A DNA stretch of 64,000 bases, from NCBI RefSeq assembly GCF_036825535.1, contig NZ_CP098812.1, positions 1,116,001-1,180,000 on the forward strand. Reading direction: 5' to 3'. Both the position numbers and the translations under genes were made by a program. Shown piece after piece: positions 53,233 through 61,818 of this stretch. The notes under the pieces are model-generated. The model was not told the DNA's origin. It worked only from the letters and a program-made list of their open reading frames with translations, and made no database searches. How positions within the stretch are numbered: the first letter of the stretch is position 1; every line of letters starts with the position of its first letter. The stretch comes from Parasalinivibrio latis. GTDB lineage: Bacteria > Pseudomonadota > Gammaproteobacteria > Enterobacterales > Vibrionaceae.

Positions 53233-53451
53233 TTAGTTTGCGCTTACTGACTTAACCAGAGCCTGTGCAAACTTCTCTGCGATCTCCTTGCGTTGTGGTG
53301 CTGGAATATCACTGTTAATGATATTAGTGGCAAGGTTACCCACAATCATAAGCGATAAATCGGTAGAAGTGTGGTGTTTTTCAAGAACTTCGACCATGTC
53401 GGTGAGAATTTGTTCAAATTGCTGGTCGGAATATTTAGACGTTACAGGCAT
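53233..53451 (-). CDS. yejL: UPF0352 family protein YejL
   Basis: A 72-residue cytosolic helical protein matching YejL: MPVTSKYSDQQFEQILTDMV, LEKHHTSTDLSLMIVGNLAT and IINSDIPAPQRKEIAEKFA. Function unknown. It lies 61 bp upstream of yejM on the same strand and divergent from yejK, the conserved yejK-yejL-yejM arrangement of enterobacteria and vibrios. Confidence 0.95.
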   Translation of the reverse strand: MPVTSKYSDQQFEQILTDMVEVLEKHHTSTDLSLMIVGNLATNIINSDIPAPQRKEIAEKFAQALVKSVSAN

Positions 53452-53528
53452 AGGATTAGCTTGTTTTAGGTGACTACAAACGGCTTATAATAACCCACTC
53501 TCTACTGCGACGGAAAATGTTTTCAATT

Positions 53529-54539
53529 ATGAGCCTCTCGCTTTCCAATGTGATTTTGCATCAGCTTTCCAGAGCTGACGATGAAACGCTCGCCGTTCAC
53601 CTTCGTGATGAGCTGCTTGAGCATACGCAATCCACAGAAAATCTGGTCGCTGAACTGCACCGGGTTTACAACAGCAAGAACGCCAAAGGGTTTGGCCATT
53701 TCGCAGAAGACAGCGAATTTGCCCAATGGCTTCGTGAAAACCGTAAAGGTGAACTGGACTTCCACTCTTTTTCTGCCAAGACGGCAGAAAAGCTCAAGAG
53801 TGAACTGAGCAAGTATCCTTTTGCAGAAGCTGGCATCCTTGTCCTTGCTGAGTACCGTTCCCTTGCGAGCGATTACCTGTTCATCGGGCTGCTGCAGTCA
53901 AAACAAAGTATGAAGGTGACTGACCAGCTTGATGTCAGCAATACCGATTACCTTGATGTCGCAACCATGGATATTGCAGCCCGTATTGATTTGTCGTCCT
54001 GGGAAACTGAGCCGGACAACAAGCGTTACCTGACATTTATCAAAGGCCGTGTTGGCCGTAAGGTGGCGGATTTCTTCCTTGATTTCCTCCAGGCAGAAGT
54101 AGGCCTGGATACCAAGCAGCAAAATCTAGTTTTGATGCAGGCGGTGGAAGACTATTGCGCCGACTCGCGCCTCGACAAAGAAGAGAAGCAGGAATACCGC
54201 AAGAAAGTCTTTGACTATTGCAATGGCCAGATCCAATCAGGTGAAGAAATTGAAGTTCGCGAACTGTCTGGAGAGCTGCCAGCATCTGACGATGGTTCGA
54301 ATTTTTACAGTTTTGCCTCTGAGCAAGGCTATGAGCTGGAAGAGTCGTTCCCGGCTGACCGGACTACAGTACGGAAACTGACAAAGTTTGTCGGTTCTGG
54401 TGGTGGCATTTCAATCAACTTTGACAGTATGTTGCTTGGTGAGCGGGTCTACTACGATCCAGAAACCGATACGCTGACGATTAAAGGTACGCCACCAAAC
54501 TTGCGTGACCAATTGCAGCGCCGGCTGACGAGTGAATAA
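53529..54539 (+). CDS. yejK: Nucleoid-associated protein YejK (NdpA)
   Basis: A 336-residue nucleoid-associated protein. It matches E. coli YejK from MSLSLSNVILHQL to the end: RYLTFIKGRVGRKVADFFLDFL near residue 175, GYELEESFPADRTTVRKLTKF, and GSGGGISINFDSMLLGERVYYDPETDTLTIKGTPPNLRDQLQRRL. ATG 53529 is chosen by this match; ATG 53517 is four codons earlier with GGA only three bases away. Found at the spermidine nucleoids and suggested to touch topoisomerase IV. A bidirectional terminator follows. Confidence 0.94.
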   Translation: MSLSLSNVILHQLSRADDETLAVHLRDELLEHTQSTENLVAELHRVYNSKNAKGFGHFAEDSEFAQWLRENRKGELDFHSFSAKTAEKLKSELSKYPFAEAGILVLAEYRSLASDYLFIGLLQSKQSMKVTDQLDVSNTDYLDVATMDIAARIDLSSWETEPDNKRYLTFIKGRVGRKVADFFLDFLQAEVGLDTKQQNLVLMQAVEDYCADSRLDKEEKQEYRKKVFDYCNGQIQSGEEIEVRELSGELPASDDGSNFYSFASEQGYELEESFPADRTTVRKLTKFVGSGGGISINFDSMLLGERVYYDPETDTLTIKGTPPNLRDQLQRRLTSE

Positions 54540-54544
54540 AATTG

Positions 54545-54575
54545 AAAACAGGGGCAGGGTGCTGCCCCTGTTTTT
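54545..54575. terminator. Bidirectional terminator between yejK and the metalloprotease gene
   Basis: AAAACAGGGGCAG (54545-54557) pairs with CTGCCCCTGTTTT (54562-54574) over GGTG. Confidence 0.9.
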
Positions 54576-54585
54576 CAGCTTTTCC

Positions 54586-56088
54586 CTAATTCCCGCAAGT
54601 GACCCCAACCGTTGAAAACGCCGCAGTAACATCAACAACGTTGTACCCCAAATCTACCGCAGCCTGCTCTACACCACAGGCGGCTGAGTTGAATCCAGAC
54701 GTTGGTGTCCAATAAATCTGGTTGGCGCGGAAGAAGGTGTCAAACGCAAGTTTTGTATTCCAACCCGAAGAATTTGCGAGAATATAGAATGCCCGGTTAA
54801 ATACGCCTGAAGAATAGTGGACGCCCATTCCAGAAACGAAATTGGAAGCATGGCCGATTGATCTTCCATCACGCGTAGGATCATCCATATACCTGAGGGC
54901 TCCGGCACTTTTCATAATGTCGTATCCGACCATCCAGTCATTGACGCCGCGCATGTAATATTCAGCGGCTTCTCCTGCAATGTCAGAGAATGATTCGTTG
55001 ATTCCCCCGGATTGTTCGCGGTATTCGAGACCGGAATTTTGCTCTGTGAATCCATGGCTTACTTCGTGGGATGCAACGTCCAGACTGACTAATGGATAGA
55101 AGTAACTGGCGCCATCACCGAAAGACATGGCTCGACCGTCCCAGTATGCATTGTCTACATTCCTGCCGTAGTGAACTTGCATCGTGAGCTGGAAGGTGAG
55201 CGGGGCAGTGTTGTACCAGTCTTTGTACATATTGAAAATAACACCACCGAAAAATTGTGCATCGTTAGCTGGTGAATAGCCGCCATTGATCTGTTTGTAG
55301 GTATTTTCAGGGCAGGAGAAAGTGTGTACTGAGCCGCGGCGGGTCTTATGGTTCATATCGAGGGTACGGACATTTTCGTTTTCTAAAGAACATGTACCGC
55401 CCGATTCAGTAACACTGATTTCCGGGAAATCGGTGCCATAGTAGTACCGCCCGATTTTTTCATTGCCCCCAGGGCCGGTAGCAAGGTAAGGGGAAGGTGT
55501 GCCGCCACCACCGCTGTCTCCCCCACCTCCCGGTTTGCCTTTACCATCTGGTTTGGCTGTCATCAGTTCATCCCAATGCCGGATAACATCTCCATTAGAG
55601 GCGTTGATAAGGCCTGCGGGGCGGGATAAAACACCCCGGTTACTGCTAAGGTACGAGACGCGGTAAGCCAATACGGGATTGCCTCCACTCTCTGCTATCA
55701 CCAGTTCAATGTCCTTATGTCCGGCAGGTATGCCTTTATAAAAACCACTGAGATAGACCATTGCCTGCCCCGGGCTTATTGCAGGGGTAACCGAAAAATT
55801 TTCAGGAATATTGAGGGCATTCCCACTGATAATTTGCTGGCTTTCGCCGTACTCAACAACCACATGGTGCCCATACACCTTCACACCACTAAACATTTGA
55901 ACCAACTTGCTTTTTTTATTGTTATTGGCAGTGGTGAACGATGCTTTGTGGTTGAATCCATGTTTCCCATTTAGTGCAACAGCATCTGTAACCGAGATGT
56001 TATTACCAGTGGTGATGGAAACAGGTGCGGCATAAGCGTAACTGTGAGCCAGCAGTATTGCCAGCGAGCATAGAGCAAACTTTTTCAT
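54586..56088 (-). CDS. Secreted M4 zinc metalloprotease, vibriolysin-like, short form
   Basis: A 500-residue preproprotease of the thermolysin family. Signal peptide MKKFALCSLAILLAHSYAYA, then FTP/PepSY-like propeptide to about 185, a Gly/Pro-rich linker (DGKGKPGGGGDSGGGGTPSP), and the catalytic domain. Active-site pieces: DVASHEVSHGFTEQNSGLEY (HEXXH, near residue 340), GGINESFSDIAGEAAEYY (third zinc ligand), and GMGVHYSSGVFNRAFYIL (His stabilising the transition state). Two cysteines (GGTC...FSC) form a likely disulfide. It lacks the C-terminal PPC domain that makes HapA about 610 residues, so the mature form needs no such removal. Confidence 0.93.
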   Translation of the reverse strand: MKKFALCSLAILLAHSYAYAAPVSITTGNNISVTDAVALNGKHGFNHKASFTTANNNKKSKLVQMFSGVKVYGHHVVVEYGESQQIISGNALNIPENFSVTPAISPGQAMVYLSGFYKGIPAGHKDIELVIAESGGNPVLAYRVSYLSSNRGVLSRPAGLINASNGDVIRHWDELMTAKPDGKGKPGGGGDSGGGGTPSPYLATGPGGNEKIGRYYYGTDFPEISVTESGGTCSLENENVRTLDMNHKTRRGSVHTFSCPENTYKQINGGYSPANDAQFFGGVIFNMYKDWYNTAPLTFQLTMQVHYGRNVDNAYWDGRAMSFGDGASYFYPLVSLDVASHEVSHGFTEQNSGLEYREQSGGINESFSDIAGEAAEYYMRGVNDWMVGYDIMKSAGALRYMDDPTRDGRSIGHASNFVSGMGVHYSSGVFNRAFYILANSSGWNTKLAFDTFFRANQIYWTPTSGFNSAACGVEQAAVDLGYNVVDVTAAFSTVGVTCGN

Positions 56089-56506
56089 GGCAGGCCTCGA
56101 AACTGAGAAAATTGTTGCAGGTATTGTTCAATTTTAGCTCGCGATTAAATATGTTGAGCTGGAGGGGACGAGTTGGGGGTAATTTGGAGCTATATTCCAA
56201 AATATGCAGTAAAACAGAAAATAATATGGGTAACCTGTAAAGTTCGACGGTGCAATTTGCTAATGCCGTATTACTACCCGAAGGGATCAGTAAACTTTTG
56301 CTGGAACCAATGTTATAAGCCTTTCTCCGGGCGTGCTTTCTCCTAATGGGTAGATGCGTACCCATTTCAGAAATCCAAGATCCCGTTTCTTTTCTTCTCT
56401 CCGAAACATTCAGAAAAACGTGTTAATCAAATGTGATTTATGGGTTACACATTTAGGCGTTCCTTACATGTTGCTAACCAATAAAACCACGGAATGAGGT
56501 AGAGAA
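56089..56506. promoter_or_regulatory. Metalloprotease/dctP divergent intergenic region
   Basis: 418 bp with the two divergent promoters. AATGGGTA (56345-56352) and TACCCATT (56359-56366) form a perfect 8-bp inverted repeat around six bases. Further on, AATGTGATTTATGGGTTACACATT (56432 region) looks like a spread-out CRP-type palindrome but with wrong spacing. No ORF or RNA is supported. Confidence 0.4.
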
Positions 56507-57493
56507 ATGAAAGGTCTGAAGACATCTCTCACAGGCATGATGCTTGCTCTGGGCGTTGCTGGTGTTGCCAATGCGGCCCCGGTTGAAATTAAATTCTCGC
56601 ACGTTGTTGCCGAGAATACGCCAAAAGGACAAATGGCTATCAAATTCAAGGAATTGGTCGCAGAGCGTATGCCTGATAAGGCAGTGGTTAAGGTGTACCC
56701 GAATTCACAGCTGTTCGGTGACAATAAAGTTCTTGAAGCAATGTTGCTGGGCGATGTGGAGTTGGCCGCTCCTTCTTTGTCCAAGTTCAACAAGTACACA
56801 AAATCACTCCAGTTGTTCGATTTGCCATTCCTGTTTAAAGATATGGATGCAGTCGAACGTTTTCAAAACGGCCCTGCCGGCCAAGAACTGCTGGGTTCTC
56901 TCAAGAAAAAAGGGCTGATGGGTCTGGGTTACCTTCACAATGGTATGAAGCAACTCTCTGCGAACGACCCGTTGCGTACCCCCGCAGATGCTGACGGCAA
57001 GAAGTTCCGTATCATGAGTTCTGATGTTCTGGCTGCGCAGTTTGAAGCACTTGAAGCTGTACCGTTAAAAAAACCTTTCTCTGAAGTTTTCACATTGCTG
57101 CAAACCAAAGCTATCGATGGTCAGGAAAATACCTGGTCAAATATCTACTCCAAGAAGTTCTTTGAAGTTCAGCCCTACATCACTGAATCCAACCACGGTG
57201 TGCTGGATTACCTAGTCGTAACGTCTGCTGAGTTTTGGCTGACGTTGCCAGATGACGTGCGTGACGGAGTGAAGTCTGCGCTTGATGAAGCCATCGTTTA
57301 TGGAAACAAAGTTGCGAACGATAAGGCCATGGCGGACAAACAGGCGATCATCGAGTCTGGCCGCAGCGAAGTGCTGACATTGACCGATGCTGAACGCCAA
57401 CAGTGGGTCGAGGCGATGAAGCCGGTTTGGAAACAGTTTGAAGGTGAAATCGGTGCAGAGCTGATTGACGCAGCGGTTCAAGCTAACCAGTAA
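56507..57493 (+). CDS. dctP: TRAP transporter substrate-binding protein DctP
   Basis: Periplasmic ligand-binding component of a sodium-driven TRAP transporter, 328 residues. Signal peptide MKGLKTSLTGMMLALGVAGVANA; mature part begins APVEIKFSHVVAENTPKGQM. Family signature residues: GDVELAAPSLSKFNKYTKSLQLFDLPFLF near 80, GLGYLHNGMKQLSAN near 140, FRIMSSDVLAAQFEALEAVP (the carboxylate-binding Arg) and DGQENTWSNIYSKKFFEVQPYI near 205. Ligand is most likely a C4-dicarboxylate, by closeness to DctP. First gene of dctPQM; an attenuator follows it. Confidence 0.93.
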   Translation: MKGLKTSLTGMMLALGVAGVANAAPVEIKFSHVVAENTPKGQMAIKFKELVAERMPDKAVVKVYPNSQLFGDNKVLEAMLLGDVELAAPSLSKFNKYTKSLQLFDLPFLFKDMDAVERFQNGPAGQELLGSLKKKGLMGLGYLHNGMKQLSANDPLRTPADADGKKFRIMSSDVLAAQFEALEAVPLKKPFSEVFTLLQTKAIDGQENTWSNIYSKKFFEVQPYITESNHGVLDYLVVTSAEFWLTLPDDVRDGVKSALDEAIVYGNKVANDKAMADKQAIIESGRSEVLTLTDAERQQWVEAMKPVWKQFEGEIGAELIDAAVQANQ

Positions 57494-57585
57494 TATGTAA
57501 CACCAATTGGTTTTAGGATTTGGCGTGTTTATCTCTATTTCCGCGCCACTGAATCCCAGGCGATGTTAGATCGCCCTGGTAGACG

Positions 57586-57611
57586 GCCCGGGCTTGTCCC
57601 GGGCTTTTTTT
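57586..57611 (+). terminator. Intra-operon attenuator between dctP and dctQ
   Basis: GCCCGGG (57586-57592) pairs with CCCGGGC (57598-57604) over CTTGT, then seven T. It lies in the operon, 14 bp before the dctQ start, so would lower dctQM relative to dctP. Confidence 0.85.
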
Positions 57612-57624
57612 CAAGGAGGAAAAG

Positions 57625-58188
57625 ATGGTTAAGTTTCTCCACAGGTTCGAGGAGACCGCCATTGGCATCCTGTTGGTTGCCATGACATTGCTGGTTTTCA
57701 TTGAGGTGGTGCTGAGATTTGTATTTAACACCGGGTTGTTCTGGGCACAGGAAGTGACCCTGTATATGTCGGCCTGGCTGGTGCTAATCGGCGCTTCCTG
57801 GGGAGTGCGTGAAGGTGCGCACATTGGTGTCGATGCCTTCGTTAAAAAGTTGCCAGAGAATACACATAAAGTGGTGACGCTGGCTGCACTGGCAATGTGT
57901 CTTGTCTACTGTGGTCTGTTCCTTTACGGGAGCTGGGTTTACCTTTCGAAAATGCATCTGATTGGCATCGAGATGGAAGATCTTCCTGTAGAGAAATGGA
58001 AGGCAATGAGCTGCCTGTTGATCGGTTTTGCTCTTTTAGCGCTTCGGATCCTGACACTGGGTTATCAGGTGATCAAAGGGGAACGTCTGGGCTTTGGTTT
58101 TGCAGATGAAGCAAAAGAGAGCATGCACCTGGCGGAAGAAGCGATTGAGGGTACCGGATTGGATAACAACAAGGAGCAGCAGAAATGA
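57625..58188 (+). CDS. dctQ: TRAP transporter small permease DctQ
   Basis: A 187-residue membrane protein with four helices. LHRFEETAIGILLVAMTLLVFIEVVLRFVFNTGLFWAQEVTLYMSAWLVLIGASWGVREGAHIGVD (residues about 4-70) is the family signature. It links substrate-binding protein and large permease. Ribosome site AAGGAGGAA precedes ATG 57625; its stop overlaps the dctM start by four bases. Confidence 0.93.
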   Translation: MVKFLHRFEETAIGILLVAMTLLVFIEVVLRFVFNTGLFWAQEVTLYMSAWLVLIGASWGVREGAHIGVDAFVKKLPENTHKVVTLAALAMCLVYCGLFLYGSWVYLSKMHLIGIEMEDLPVEKWKAMSCLLIGFALLALRILTLGYQVIKGERLGFGFADEAKESMHLAEEAIEGTGLDNNKEQQK

Positions 58189-59585
58189 CCATCGCTGTAT
58201 TATTTGGGCTACTGTTCCTTTGCATGCTAATGGGCATGCCGGTAGCAATAGCACTGGGTCTCTCCAGTGTTTCAACAATTCTTCTTTTTTCAAACGATTC
58301 ACTGGCATCTATTTCACTTAAGTTGTTTGAGGCAACCAGTGAGCATTACACATTGCTGGCAATCCCATTTTTTATTCTTTCTTCTGCTTTCCTTTCTACC
58401 GGTGGTGTAGCAAAGCGCCTGATTAATTTTGCTATTGATTCTGTAGGACACATTCGTGGTGGCCTGGCAATGGCATCGGTAATGGCATGCATGCTGTTTG
58501 CTGCGGTATCAGGGTCATCCCCGGCAACAGTAGCGGCAATCGGCTCGATTGTTATCGTGGGAATGGTGAAAGCCGGCTATCCGAAAGCATTGGCTGCGGG
58601 TGTTATTGCCAATGCCGGCACGCTTGGCATCCTCATTCCGCCGTCCATCGTGATGCTGGTTTATGCGGCGGCAACCGAGGTCTCTGCCTCTCGCATGTTT
58701 ATGGCCGGTTTTATACCGGGCCTGATGATGGGCGGAATCCTGATGCTGGCCATCTATATTGTTGCCCGGATTAAGGGCTTGCCTTCCCAGCCGTTCCCCG
58801 GGTTCGGTGCCTTAATTTCCTCGGGCAGCCGTGCGTTGGGCGGATTGATGCTGATCGTTATTGTACTTGGTTCAATCTACGGCGGTGTCGCAAGCCCGAC
58901 AGAGGCTGCGTCAGTCGCCGCGGTGTATGCGTGGCTGGTGAGTGTTTGGGGTTACCGTGATATCGGCCCGCTGAAAGGCGTGCCATGGCGTAACGAGGGG
59001 GAATCGACGGGGGCGGCCATTTTGCGAAATGCATTCAGTCTGCCGATGGTCATGGTACGCAGTGCCTTCGATAAAGAAGTCGCACATGTTGTCAAAGATG
59101 CGGCAAAAGTCAGCATTATGCTGCTGTTTATTATTGCCAATGCCATGTTGTTCGCTCACGTGCTGACGACTGAGCGCATCCCTCATGTGATTGCTGAAAC
59201 CATTGTTTCCTGGGGGTTGCCTGCCTGGGGCTTCCTGATTGTGGTGAATATTCTGCTGCTAATAGCCGGTAACTTTATGGAGCCGTCTGCCATTCTGCTG
59301 ATTATGGCACCTATCCTGTTCCCGATTGCTGTACAGCTGGGTATCGACCCGATCCACCTGGGGATCATCATGGTGGTTAACATGGAAATAGGGATGTTGA
59401 CGCCGCCGGTCGGTCTTAACCTGTTTGTGACAGCCGGAATTACCGGAGAAAGCATGGGGTGGGCGATTCGGGCGGCACTGCCTTGGCTTGGTCTGTTGCT
59501 GATCTTCCTGATACTGATCACTTACATTCCACAGATTTCCCTGTTCTTGCCAGAGTACCTCGATTCCCTGCGGGGCTATAAATAA
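58185..59585 (+). CDS. dctM: TRAP transporter large permease DctM
   Basis: A 466-residue permease with about twelve helices. Matches DctM through MTIAVLFGLLFLCMLMGMPVAIALGLSS, EHYTLLAIPFFILSSAFLSTGGVAKRLINFA, AVSGSSPATVAAIGSIVIVGM and IGMLTPPVGLNLFVTAGI. It carries the sodium-coupled transport path. Overlap with dctQ (ATGA) indicates coupling. A strong terminator ends the operon. Confidence 0.94.
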   Translation: MTIAVLFGLLFLCMLMGMPVAIALGLSSVSTILLFSNDSLASISLKLFEATSEHYTLLAIPFFILSSAFLSTGGVAKRLINFAIDSVGHIRGGLAMASVMACMLFAAVSGSSPATVAAIGSIVIVGMVKAGYPKALAAGVIANAGTLGILIPPSIVMLVYAAATEVSASRMFMAGFIPGLMMGGILMLAIYIVARIKGLPSQPFPGFGALISSGSRALGGLMLIVIVLGSIYGGVASPTEAASVAAVYAWLVSVWGYRDIGPLKGVPWRNEGESTGAAILRNAFSLPMVMVRSAFDKEVAHVVKDAAKVSIMLLFIIANAMLFAHVLTTERIPHVIAETIVSWGLPAWGFLIVVNILLLIAGNFMEPSAILLIMAPILFPIAVQLGIDPIHLGIIMVVNMEIGMLTPPVGLNLFVTAGITGESMGWAIRAALPWLGLLLIFLILITYIPQISLFLPEYLDSLRGYK

Positions 59586-59600
59586 CCAGGATGGAAAAAC

Positions 59601-59630
59601 AAAACGGAGGTGGTGACACCTCCGTTTTTT
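59601..59630. terminator. Bidirectional terminator after dctM
   Basis: AAAACGGAGGTG (59601-59612) pairs with CACCTCCGTTTT (59617-59628) over GTGA; also serves the convergent monooxygenase gene. Confidence 0.9.
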
Positions 59631-59645
59631 CTCTTCCCTGCAAAC

Positions 59646-59996
59646 TTATGCCAGGTTTGGTGCGTCGTAACCTTCCGGCTCATCAGAATAGACACAGACG
59701 TTCCAATCTGCAGCGGCCCCGGATTCGGCCTGGCAGTGTGTTTCAAAGAAAAACTGTATTTCCTGCCTTTGGCAGTGTGCCTCAAATGCTGCCATGTCAG
59801 ACCATATCTCGTTAAAGACAATCGGGAACGACGTTCCTTCCGCAAACGGGCTTACGATTTGCCGGGTGACAGTGTACTGCTGGCAACCGTCTTCCCTCAG
59901 TGTGTTCGGTTCAAGCGCTTGCAGTGCGGAAAAAAGCTCTTGTTCCCTGCCGGGTTTAGGTTGGAACTGAGCAATACAATAAACTTTTTTAGACAT
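59646..59996 (-). CDS. YgiN-like putative quinol monooxygenase (ABM domain)
   Basis: A 116-residue protein of the antibiotic-biosynthesis-monooxygenase ferredoxin-like fold. It shows CIAQFQPKPGREQELFSALQALEPNTLREDGCQQYTVTRQ near the start and FNEIWSDMAAFEAHCQ in the second half, the typical ABM pattern of E. coli YgiN. These act on quinols or reactive carbonyls and need no cofactor; the substrate here is unknown. AGG lies eight bases before ATG 59996. Convergent with the TRAP operon. Confidence 0.85.
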   Translation of the reverse strand: MSKKVYCIAQFQPKPGREQELFSALQALEPNTLREDGCQQYTVTRQIVSPFAEGTSFPIVFNEIWSDMAAFEAHCQRQEIQFFFETHCQAESGAAADWNVCVYSDEPEGYDAPNLA

Positions 59997-60098
59997 GTGA
60001 AACCTATTTTATATTTTCTTTTAAAACAAGGTGTTAGGTTACATGTGGTTGGCGGGGCAGTTGGTCTGAACAGTTCTTCACTAAATACTAATTTAGAA

Positions 60099-60128
60099 AA
60101 AAGAGGCTGTATTTCTACGGCCTCTTTT
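60099..60128 (-). terminator. Terminator of the M20 peptidase gene
   Basis: AAAAGAGGC (60099-60107) pairs with GCCTCTTTT (60120-60128); the minus strand continues TTCTAAATT. Ends the yjiH-yjiG-M20 operon. Confidence 0.85.
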
Positions 60129-60165
60129 GTTGGAGCGGGGAACTAAGCGAAGTTGAACGTTATAT

Positions 60166-61290
60166 TTACGCTGCGATGCGGGTCAGGACACCCATCAGCA
60201 GTTTGATGCGAGGCTCAATGGTATTGAGCTCCAGATATTCATCTGCACTGTGGAAACCGGCACCTGCCGGGCCAAAACCATCCAGGGTAGGAATACCCAG
60301 AACAGCTGTCAGGTTTGCGTCAGAACCACCACCTACAGCCTGCCAGGTAATATCGATACCGATTTCCTTGCCGCAATCTTCAACCATTGCCATCAGTGCC
60401 TCAGTTTTTTCTGAAGGTACCATAGCCGGTTTATGGGCTTCACGGTCCAGAGTAACATTCACGCCGTCGACAAATGGCTTTTCTGCCAGTGCGCGGATTT
60501 TTGTGTCTACATCTGCGTATTCGTTGTTGTCCCAGAATCTTACGTCAACAACCGCTTCTGCATGGTCAGGGACGATGTTTGCGCCATCACCACCTTTCAC
60601 CACACCCACGTTCAGCGTGGTACCGGATTCGAAATTGGTCATCTCATTGATTGCCAGAATCCAGTTTGCCATTTCAGTAATGGCGCTGCGTCCGTTTTGA
60701 GGATCGTTACCCGCATGGGCGGCCTTGCCGTGGTAGGTCATTTTGTAGCGAGCCATACCTTTACGGGCTTTCACCAGGGAGCCGTCTGCACGGGCTGCTT
60801 CTGCAACCAATACGTGACGGGCAGACTTGGCAACAGACTTCAACCACGCTTCAGAATTCAGAGAGCCGATTTCTTCATCCGGGTTCATGCAGATGCAGAT
60901 TGAAAGCTTATCCAGAACACTCTGGTTTAGGTTACGCATGGTGTAAACCACATTCAGCAGACCGGATTTCATGTCAGAGACACCCGGGCCGTATGCGCGG
61001 TTTTCATCATGGGTCATAGGACGCTTGGCAACCGTGCCAACCGGGAATACGGTGTCCATATGGCCGATGATCATCACATCAATAACGTCTGATTCAGGCT
61101 TGTTGCGAACTTCGAGTCCGGTGCCGGCTTTGCCGCAGTCGATGCGCTTGACGTTCCAGCCGCCCATTTCTTCGTACTTGGCAGCCATCAAGCCAGCAAC
61201 GGTTTCAATACCTTCCACAGTCAGTGTGCCGCAGTCTACGTCAATCAGTGGACGTAGTTCTTCAAGGTAAGCGTTAAGGGAAAAATTCAT
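60166..61290 (-). CDS. M20 family metallopeptidase (CPG2-like)
   Basis: A 374-residue dizinc exopeptidase. Metal ligands and base are visible in MIIGHMDTVFPVG near residue 76, YGPGVSDMKSGLLNVV near 100, NPDEEIGSLNSE near 135, VAEAARADGSLVKARKG near 165 and GPAGAGFHSADEYLELN near 350. The dimerisation domain is in the middle (MTYHGKAAHAGNDPQNGRSAI). It resembles glutamate carboxypeptidase; the natural substrate could be an acyl-amino acid or short peptide. The gene follows yjiG by 66 bp on the same strand, suggesting that it acts on what YjiGH moves. Confidence 0.88.
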   Translation of the reverse strand: MNFSLNAYLEELRPLIDVDCGTLTVEGIETVAGLMAAKYEEMGGWNVKRIDCGKAGTGLEVRNKPESDVIDVMIIGHMDTVFPVGTVAKRPMTHDENRAYGPGVSDMKSGLLNVVYTMRNLNQSVLDKLSICICMNPDEEIGSLNSEAWLKSVAKSARHVLVAEAARADGSLVKARKGMARYKMTYHGKAAHAGNDPQNGRSAITEMANWILAINEMTNFESGTTLNVGVVKGGDGANIVPDHAEAVVDVRFWDNNEYADVDTKIRALAEKPFVDGVNVTLDREAHKPAMVPSEKTEALMAMVEDCGKEIGIDITWQAVGGGSDANLTAVLGIPTLDGFGPAGAGFHSADEYLELNTIEPRIKLLMGVLTRIAA

Positions 61291-61356
61291 AGCAACTCCA
61301 GGTTTCCTTGTGGGAAAACGCCGCCGGGTAACAGGTAACCGGCGGTATTGAATGCA

Positions 61357-61818
61357 TTACACCAGGATGTTCATCACCAGCATTGAGCCCAGCGCGTTGA
61401 TCACTGAAATAAGAATCATGATTGGGATGTAACGGCCTTCTGTGCCGATAGGACCAAGGATTCGGCCCAGGTACTGTACCTGAGAGCCCATCAGGTAGAT
61501 GGCAGGGGCCAGGATCGCAATGTGCTCACCGTTCAGGATGCCCTGGTCGAACAGGCTGATAACCACGCCAACAGCGCCACCCATCGACATCCACGCGCCG
61601 ATAAGAACCGCAGCAGCCTCACCCGGTACGCCGAACACTGCCATGATAGGGGAGAACAGGGTGCCCATAGCATCCAGTGCACCAGTGATTTGCAGTGCCT
61701 TGATGATAACAAACGCCATCAGAACGTTTGGCACGGTAGACATGGTGGCAATATTCCAGCCTTTTTTGGCACCTTCTACGAAGATGTCAGTCACCATAGG
61801 CTTCTTGGCTACGCTCAT
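61357..61818 (-). CDS. yjiG: YjiG family membrane protein
   Basis: A 153-residue membrane protein matching YjiG: VTDIFVEGAKKGWNIATMSTVPNVLMAFVIIKAL, LFSPIMAVFGVPGEAAAVLIGAWMSMGGAVGV and LAPAIYLMGSQVQYLGRILGP. It is a short GATE/nucleoside-recognition-type unit that pairs with YjiH. The start overlaps the yjiH stop by one base (TAATG), so the two are translationally coupled. In E. coli the pair lies next to iadA, an isoaspartyl dipeptidase; here an M20 peptidase takes that place. Confidence 0.9.
   Translation of the reverse strand: MSVAKKPMVTDIFVEGAKKGWNIATMSTVPNVLMAFVIIKALQITGALDAMGTLFSPIMAVFGVPGEAAAVLIGAWMSMGGAVGVVISLFDQGILNGEHIAILAPAIYLMGSQVQYLGRILGPIGTEGRYIPIMILISVINALGSMLVMNILV

Noticed and set aside
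56430..56456. CRP site before dctP
   Set aside because: TGTGA and TACACA arms are too far apart for CRP.
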